20,575 bases of DNA from JAJRXG01 sp964640065 (GTDB lineage: Bacteria > Bacteroidota > Bacteroidia > Chitinophagales > Saprospiraceae), in the NCBI GenBank assembly GCA_964640065.1, contig CAZXIE010000061.1:1-20575 (forward strand), given 5' to 3'. Below, in pieces: positions 16,452-20,575 of this stretch (positions are counted from its first letter, which is position 1; the number at the start of each line of letters is the position of its first letter). Under the pieces are notes generated by a model. It worked only from the letters and a program-made list of their open reading frames with translations, had not been told where the DNA came from and searched no databases. Position numbers and translations under genes: made by a program.

Positions 16452-18284
16452 TTATTTGGATATCTTAGGAATCAACGATAATATCTTAGCCAACTTCATC
16501 CCTTTCTTCATATCACCATTGATCTTGAGTCTTCCCTGTATGAAGGCAGTCTGAAAATCTAATTCTCCTGTTCCGATTTTATAAAGGTGCTCATCCTTGA
16601 TGGATATAGTGACATCTGGACCCTTGAGCTCTCCGCGACGAATAGTGCCTGGTGGGGTATTGAGTAAAAGCTGCCATTGAGCAATGTTATTGCCTTTTCC
16701 TTTGACGTTGATCTGATACTGACCTGCATTAGGCTTCAAGAGCTCTGTATTTGATTTTAAATGCTTCTTAGCATGTGAGAAAAATTTGTCTGACAGGTAT
16801 TTTACTTTAGCCGGGCTCTTCTTTGTACCCTTCTTTTCGTAGTCGTGTACTAGCTTTTCTAGCTCGTTAGCAGACTCACGTATGTACGTGGTGAAAGTGT
16901 TGATATCGGGCATAGAGTTCGCATCGGAAGTCGGGCTGATTGTTATACTACCATTATAACTTAGGACAGTTATGATCAAGCCCATACCATCGATGATAGG
17001 TGCCATGCCCATGATAGATTGGAGCTTGTGCCCTTGCAGATATATAGGCATTTGGGGCCCAGGGACATTGGTGATGACAACATTAAAGACGGGATTGTGC
17101 ATTTTAGATAGGTTAAACCTGCTATACATCCGTGATGCGAGATTGGCCACACCAAATGGCACTACCTCGGCCAGATTAGAAAGTGTCTTAGCTCCTGCAG
17201 CATTTTGATAGGTCTTACCAGTATTGGTATTGTCATGGATAGCTTGAAGTCTCTCGATGGGATCCTTGATGTCCGTAGCGAGCTGTACGAGCATTGCTGA
17301 TATCTTATTTCCTTCTGTTGCTCCGTCTTCTTTTTGTCTTGTAGAGATAGGTACCATGGCGACTAAGGGCTTTGACGGTAACTGATCCTTTTCATTGAGA
17401 TACCTGCGGAGTGCACCTGAGCAGATCGCAAGTACGATATCATTGACTGTGGTGCCCATGATTTTCTTGAGTGCGATTACCCTTTTAAGATCTAGTATGG
17501 CAGTATTCCACTTTCGTTGTGGAGAGATGATACTATTAAGCGGGGTATGTGGCGCTGTAAAAGGTGCTGTCGGTAGATCTAGTCGTTGCACTCTCGTGAT
17601 CATACCTGTCTTCAGTGACGCGGCCACAGTATTCCCTATGATGCTTGGTAGCTTAAGTGGATTCTTAGCAAAGTCTACAGCACTTTTCATGATTAAGTCT
17701 ATCTCATTTGGTAGACGCTTAGGCTTGTATGGTTTTGGTACCGGTATTTCTTTAGACTTTGGTGATAGATCAAATATGAGACTCAACATACCTGCTCCTG
17801 CCATGCCATCTACAGCTACGTGATGGATTTTTGATATGATGGCGACGCTCCCTTTAGGAACTTGTGCGATATCGTCCAGCCCTTCTACAAAGGTGAAAGA
17901 CCAAAGTGGGCGAGATCTATCAAGTGGTTCACTGAAGACTCGAGAAGCTAAGTCACGAAGTTGCTTCCATCCTCCCGGCTGTGGTAGCGCCACATGTTGT
18001 AGATGTAGATCGATGTTGAAGTTCGGATCGTCTACCCAGTAAGGATGATCGATACTCATCGGCACGAACATCAACCTTCTTCTCAATGTCGGCATCTGAT
18101 GTATCCTTGACATCAAGAGTGACCTGAAAGTCTCAAACTCAAGCGAGCCTTCTATCACTGCTACACTACCCACATGCATCGGACTTCTTTCGGTCTCTGC
18201 ATAGAGGAAGGTAGCATCCATCCCACTGATAGGCGTGATGTGCTTTTTGTCTATTGGGTCGAGTAGTTTATCAAGAGCGTCCAT
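16452..18284 (-). CDS. Wax ester synthase/diacylglycerol acyltransferase (WS/DGAT) fused to a C-terminal SCP2 sterol-carrier domain
   Basis: From the ATG at 18284 the protein has 610 residues. A GTG at 18317 would add eleven residues outside the family core. Residues about 20-480 are a WS/DGAT: it starts ISGMDATFLYAET, has PLDRSRPLW (120-128), the catalytic HHVAVDG (His154, His155, Asp159, Gly160), TVNDIVLA (Asn281, Asp282) and ITNVPGP (near 405-411). These enzymes esterify diacylglycerol or fatty alcohols with acyl-CoA to make triacylglycerols or wax esters. Residues about 505-607 are an SCP2-type lipid-carrier domain (QYQINVKGKG, DVTISIKDEHL, TGELDFQTAFIQGRLKINGDM). Standard WS/DGATs are about 450-480 residues, so the SCP2 fusion is an addition. 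A Lys-rich linker joins the parts. The gene lies 78 bases downstream of the alpha/beta hydrolase, probably in one transcript. Confidence 0.95.
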   Translation of the reverse strand: MDALDKLLDPIDKKHITPISGMDATFLYAETERSPMHVGSVAVIEGSLEFETFRSLLMSRIHQMPTLRRRLMFVPMSIDHPYWVDDPNFNIDLHLQHVALPQPGGWKQLRDLASRVFSEPLDRSRPLWSFTFVEGLDDIAQVPKGSVAIISKIHHVAVDGMAGAGMLSLIFDLSPKSKEIPVPKPYKPKRLPNEIDLIMKSAVDFAKNPLKLPSIIGNTVAASLKTGMITRVQRLDLPTAPFTAPHTPLNSIISPQRKWNTAILDLKRVIALKKIMGTTVNDIVLAICSGALRRYLNEKDQLPSKPLVAMVPISTRQKEDGATEGNKISAMLVQLATDIKDPIERLQAIHDNTNTGKTYQNAAGAKTLSNLAEVVPFGVANLASRMYSRFNLSKMHNPVFNVVITNVPGPQMPIYLQGHKLQSIMGMAPIIDGMGLIITVLSYNGSITISPTSDANSMPDINTFTTYIRESANELEKLVHDYEKKGTKKSPAKVKYLSDKFFSHAKKHLKSNTELLKPNAGQYQINVKGKGNNIAQWQLLLNTPPGTIRRGELKGPDVTISIKDEHLYKIGTGELDFQTAFIQGRLKINGDMKKGMKLAKILSLIPKISK

Positions 18285-18362
18285 AGTCGATGTGATCTGT
18301 CTTGTGCAATATAACACACAAGCACACCTAATACAACCTATGACTCGTTTAAACGGACTTTA

Positions 18363-19151
18363 CTACAGAGAAGGGTAGAAGAGCTTATCTTCTATCACAT
18401 TAGATGGTTCGAAGTGTTCCCAGTTTTTCTCTGTGAGCATCAGTCGATCCTTGATTACCTCTAAGACTGCTGGGTTGACGCCTAGTCCTAGATGACTTCC
18501 TCTTACTTGTATGTTTTGATGTAGCTCATCTTCAACATCTTCAAGACATGTTTCCCATGGGACTACACCATCTTCTTTACTATATATGGCTGTAGTAGGT
18601 ACGGCCGCAGGCTTGGGTAAATCTTTGAGAAGTTCCGTATCTACATCTTCCGTACCACGGCCATCAGTAATTAGCTCGTATAACCACATCGCATTATTAG
18701 GCTTTGTGATCCCATTAAAGGGAGAGCCTAAGGTGATAATCTGTCTAATAAGATTAGGCTTGCGTTTTGCTATTTCTCTAGCAAATACCCCACCTAGACT
18801 CCATCCTATGATACTCACTTTCGCTCGATTAGTCAGATAGATATCTTCTACCTTATCGATGAGGTGTTCGAGATACTCTTCGTTAGCATAGTTTCTTCCT
18901 GCTCCCCAGCCATATGGAGAGTATCCTAACTTCTTTATGAAAGATCTCAATGGTGCTGTTGATACATCAGTAGCCATAAACCCAGGAAGGACAAGTACAG
19001 GATGACCATCTCCTGATTTGTTAGAGTTCCTAAGCAACTTATATGGGAAGTAAGTACCTAACTCGAACAAAGCCCTATGTCCTTCTGTAGCCAGTAACCA
19101 TAGTGACGGCTTCTTAATCGTACTATCTGATATATCTTTTGCAGATACCAT
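18363..19151 (-). CDS. Alpha/beta hydrolase, probable lipase or esterase of the lipid-storage locus
   Basis: The 262-residue protein has no signal peptide. It shows the fold's oxyanion strand in VLVLPGF (52-58), the nucleophile elbow GWSLGG (Ser118) and likely acid Asp194 (SKEDGVVPW) and His220 (GSHLGLG), so the Ser-Asp-His triad is complete. Its form (LPGF near the start, then LGY and GWGAGRN) resembles PGAP1-like or triacylglycerol-lipase-like hydrolases. Its position directly before WS/DGAT parallels lipQ before Rv2484c in mycobacteria and suggests a role in mobilising or remodelling storage lipid (inference). An acyl-ester hydrolase with other substrates cannot be excluded. The 200 bases upstream, after the phasin terminator, should hold its promoter, but I could not pick one with confidence. 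Confidence 0.88.
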   Translation of the reverse strand: MVSAKDISDSTIKKPSLWLLATEGHRALFELGTYFPYKLLRNSNKSGDGHPVLVLPGFMATDVSTAPLRSFIKKLGYSPYGWGAGRNYANEEYLEHLIDKVEDIYLTNRAKVSIIGWSLGGVFAREIAKRKPNLIRQIITLGSPFNGITKPNNAMWLYELITDGRGTEDVDTELLKDLPKPAAVPTTAIYSKEDGVVPWETCLEDVEDELHQNIQVRGSHLGLGVNPAVLEVIKDRLMLTEKNWEHFEPSNVIEDKLFYPSL

Positions 19152-19353
19152 ATTAGATTTTCATTGGTCCTTAGTCTGGCTGTTCAGCGAGATGCTAATG
19201 TAACAGAACAATAAGCCCGGGGGTTGGAAATCCAAAGCTTTTTTATTGATCAACTGTTATCATATAGACAATAATAATAATGCCAAAACTCAGTAGAAAG
19301 TTCCAAAAACACCAGTTATCAGCAAAAATGATAATTGTCTGACACTGTTGGGC

Positions 19354-19393
19354 AAAATAAAAAATGGTGACATGCAGATCCTGCAGTCACCAT
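19354..19393 (-). terminator. Intrinsic terminator of the phasin-like operon
   Basis: Read on the - strand, ATGGTGAC (19393-19386) pairs with GTCACCAT (19371-19364), with an inner GCAG/CTGC pairing, followed by TTTTTTATTTT. It lies 33 bases after the stop of the 94-residue gene and separates this operon from the hydrolase-WS/DGAT genes. Confidence 0.92.
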
Positions 19394-19426
19394 AAAAAGT
19401 CTATTAAACTATATTACTCCTTCGAC

Positions 19427-19711
19427 TTAGTTCTTGCTGAAAAGAGCAGTCATTCTGCGTCTTCCGTGCTTGATCTGGCTCTTTACACTAAAGAGAGTAT
19501 CAAAAAGGATGTCTTGCTGCTTAGCTGCTAAGTGAAGACCGCCTTTGATAGCTTTCTCAGTAACACCTTGCCACTCAGTTCCTCTTTTGATGGAGAAGTC
19601 TACTACATCTTCAGTGGTTTTGTAGACATTGGTATTAGCATTCTTAGCTACTTTTTTAGCTGCTTTGACGCTATCGTTTACTCTATCTGTGATATTTCTA
19701 TTCTTGCTCAT
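19427..19711 (-). CDS. Small phasin-like protein
   Basis: The 94-residue protein is predicted almost wholly helical and amphipathic, with basic ends (VKAAKKVAK near the N-terminus, HGRRRM near the C-terminus) and no signal peptide or membrane span. Residues 32-91 align without gaps to residues 35-94 of the larger neighbour upstream, at about 18 identities in 60 with strong conservation of hydrophobic positions (for example TEDVVDF / SEELIDN and DILFDT / DIFFDT). This marks them as paralogues sharing a phasin-like helix pair. Phasins coat intracellular polyester or lipid granules. Since no polyhydroxyalkanoate synthase is visible and WS/DGAT genes lie next door, triacylglycerol or wax droplets are the more likely surface. 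Assignment to a named phasin family is not certain. It lies 34 bases after its neighbour, in the same operon. Confidence 0.65.
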   Translation of the reverse strand: MSKNRNITDRVNDSVKAAKKVAKNANTNVYKTTEDVVDFSIKRGTEWQGVTEKAIKGGLHLAAKQQDILFDTLFSVKSQIKHGRRRMTALFSKN

Positions 19712-19745
19712 CTGTATATCTTTTGATGGTTTATACTAATTGAAT

Positions 19746-20489
19746 TTACTTGTTGATCTTTTTTGCTTGAGCGATCCAAGACTTAGCCTCTACGCGGATT
19801 GGTGCTCCTGACTTTTCGATTGCTTGCTCGATCTTTGTGATTGAAGACTTAGCGATTTTTTCCACTGTCGTAAATCCTGCCGTTATCAATATCTTCTCAG
19901 CTTTTGGTCCGATACCATTGATAACTTGAAGACCTTTTTTTGCTCTTACACGAGTTGCTGGCTTCTTAGCTACTTTCTTCGCGCTTGCAGTTGCTTTCTT
20001 CGCAGTTGCAGTCGCTTTCTTCGTTGCTTTTTTAGCAGCAGTCTTTGCTGTAGAAGTAGCCTTCTTTACTGGCTGCTCCATGCCTGGTATTCTATCGATG
20101 ATCTCTGTCTGAACTGTCTCGATAGTTTCCTCTACATCTTTTCTAAGCTCAGTGATATTCTTCTCTGCTCTTTTTCTCCACTTGCTAACTAGCTTATCAT
20201 TCCATCCGATTAACTTTCTGAATCTTACAGATCCAGCTTCAGCTTGATCTAAGATGCCTTCTACTGTATCGAAGAAGATATCTACGTTCTTTTCGATCAT
20301 CGGCTCTGACTTCTTGACACTTTTTGCAAAAAGCTTCTGGTACTTCTCACCAGTCTTTACTGCATTGTCGATTAGTTCTTCAGAAGTGTCGATAAGTACA
20401 CAGTTCAACTCATTAAGAGTGTTCTTAAGATTAGTCTTGTTGTCTTTAGCTTTTCTTGCTTTCGTTTTTTTCGCTGTAGATGTTGCCAT
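19746..20489 (-). CDS. Phasin-like protein with Lys/Ala-rich linker and C-terminal helix-hairpin-helix domain
   Basis: The 247-residue protein has three parts. Residues about 20-125 are a helical phasin-like domain that aligns with the small neighbour. Residues about 141-186 are a histone H1-like tail rich in Lys, Ala and Thr (repeated AKKAT motifs). Residues 187-247 form a helix-hairpin-helix domain (LQVINGIGPKAEKIL, AGFTTVEKIA, SWIAQAKK), a type found in DNA-associated proteins and as an appended domain in many bacterial proteins. The combination resembles Pseudomonas PhaF, whose phasin domain binds granules while an AAKP-rich tail binds DNA, and the droplet-DNA linker MLDS of Rhodococcus. 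A granule-nucleoid tether is therefore the leading hypothesis. A nucleoid-associated protein without granule binding is the alternative. It is the first gene of the operon, with about 86 bases of leader inside the window. Confidence 0.75.
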   Translation of the reverse strand: MATSTAKKTKARKAKDNKTNLKNTLNELNCVLIDTSEELIDNAVKTGEKYQKLFAKSVKKSEPMIEKNVDIFFDTVEGILDQAEAGSVRFRKLIGWNDKLVSKWRKRAEKNITELRKDVEETIETVQTEIIDRIPGMEQPVKKATSTAKTAAKKATKKATATAKKATASAKKVAKKPATRVRAKKGLQVINGIGPKAEKILITAGFTTVEKIAKSSITKIEQAIEKSGAPIRVEAKSWIAQAKKINK

Positions 20490-20530
20490 GGTATATGATT
20501 TGTAAAACCTGTTATTTAATGATTATGATA

Positions 20531-20566
20531 CAAAGATGAATTACGCGAGTTACAGATGAGTTACAA
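20531..20566 (-). promoter_or_regulatory. Candidate promoter/operator region of the phasin-like operon
   Basis: On the - strand a possible -7 element CATCTTTG (20538-20531, seven of eight matches to TAnnTTTG) lies about 40 bases before the ATG at 20489. The nearest upstream TTG (20566-20564) is 25 bases away, a little too far for a standard -33. Between them are three direct repeats of GA(A/G)TTAC (read on +, 20538-20544, 20547-20553 and 20558-20564), possibly an operator. Confidence 0.3.
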
Positions 20567-20575
20567 GGTTGGCGT

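Noticed and set aside
17395..17823. 142-codon open frame on the + strand inside the WS/DGAT gene
   Set aside because: It is antisense to a gene with clear catalytic motifs and has no recognisable domain, so it is a shadow frame.
18285..18317. GTG start eleven codons upstream for the WS/DGAT gene
   Set aside because: The extra residues fall outside the family core, and an ATG at 18284 gives a normal N-terminus.
19224..19246. Hairpin TTGGAAATCCAA followed by AGCTTTTTT as a + strand terminator
   Set aside because: The stem is only five bp and no + strand gene ends nearby.
19926..20192. Cys/Ser/Leu-rich open frame on the + strand opposite the helix-hairpin-helix protein
   Set aside because: It is the complement of Lys/Ala- and Glu-rich codons, and its composition is explained by the real gene.
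19427..20489. Polyhydroxyalkanoate granule operon
   Set aside because: No PhaC, PhaA or PhaB gene is in the window, whereas a WS/DGAT and acyltransferases are, so triacylglycerol or wax droplets fit better. A phaC elsewhere in the genome would reopen the question.
20535..20564. Three short direct repeats as the start of a CRISPR array
   Set aside because: The units are seven bases with 2-4 base spacers, far too small for CRISPR.

Overview
The window looks like a chromosomal segment of a free-living member of the Bacteroidota, probably near Saprospiria. The evidence is three secreted proteins with type IX secretion (T9SS, type A) C-terminal sorting domains plus the tail of a fourth, a SusC/SusD outer-membrane uptake pair, several Bacteroidota-style lipoproteins, weak Shine-Dalgarno signals and moderate to low GC. 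No tRNA, rRNA, CRISPR array or insertion sequence was seen. The taxonomic placement is inference from gene content only.

Region 1 (1-3590, + strand) is a tandem array of small T9SS-secreted proteins of unknown function. Two related types, here called A and B, alternate: the tail of a B copy (B0), an A gene, a full B gene (B1), a decayed 3' remnant of a second A gene, and another B gene (B2). Each B copy ends in the same type of intrinsic terminator. B1 and B2 share a nearly identical 115-base leader.

Region 2 (3587-8556) holds exported hydrolytic functions. On the - strand an exported RidA-family lipoprotein lies 22 bases upstream of a GH20 beta-N-acetylhexosaminidase lipoprotein. A small DUF6702-like secreted protein (+) converges on an exported M20 amidohydrolase (-).

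Region 3 (8609-20489) is the most interesting part and looks like a neutral-lipid (triacylglycerol or wax ester) synthesis and droplet locus. A 1101-residue protein fuses a PlsB-type glycerol-3-phosphate acyltransferase, a HAD-IB phosphatase and a PlsC-type acyltransferase, so one chain could run glycerol-3-phosphate to phosphatidate and perhaps to diacylglycerol. On the opposite strand are a WS/DGAT acyltransferase with a fused C-terminal SCP2 lipid-carrier domain, a Ser-Asp-His alpha/beta hydrolase just upstream of it, and two paralogous phasin-like proteins. The larger phasin-like protein adds a Lys/Ala-rich tail and a helix-hairpin-helix domain, which suggests a granule-to-nucleoid tether analogous to PhaF or to the Rhodococcus droplet protein MLDS. 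The gene content resembles the mycobacterial lipQ-WS/DGAT-plsC-plsB2 cluster (Rv2485c-Rv2482c). A SusC/SusD pair sits between the two halves of this module.

Proposed joint function (inference): the fusion protein makes diacylglycerol precursors, WS/DGAT-SCP2 makes the storage lipid, the hydrolase mobilises or remodels it, and the phasin-like pair coats droplets and partitions them with the chromosome.
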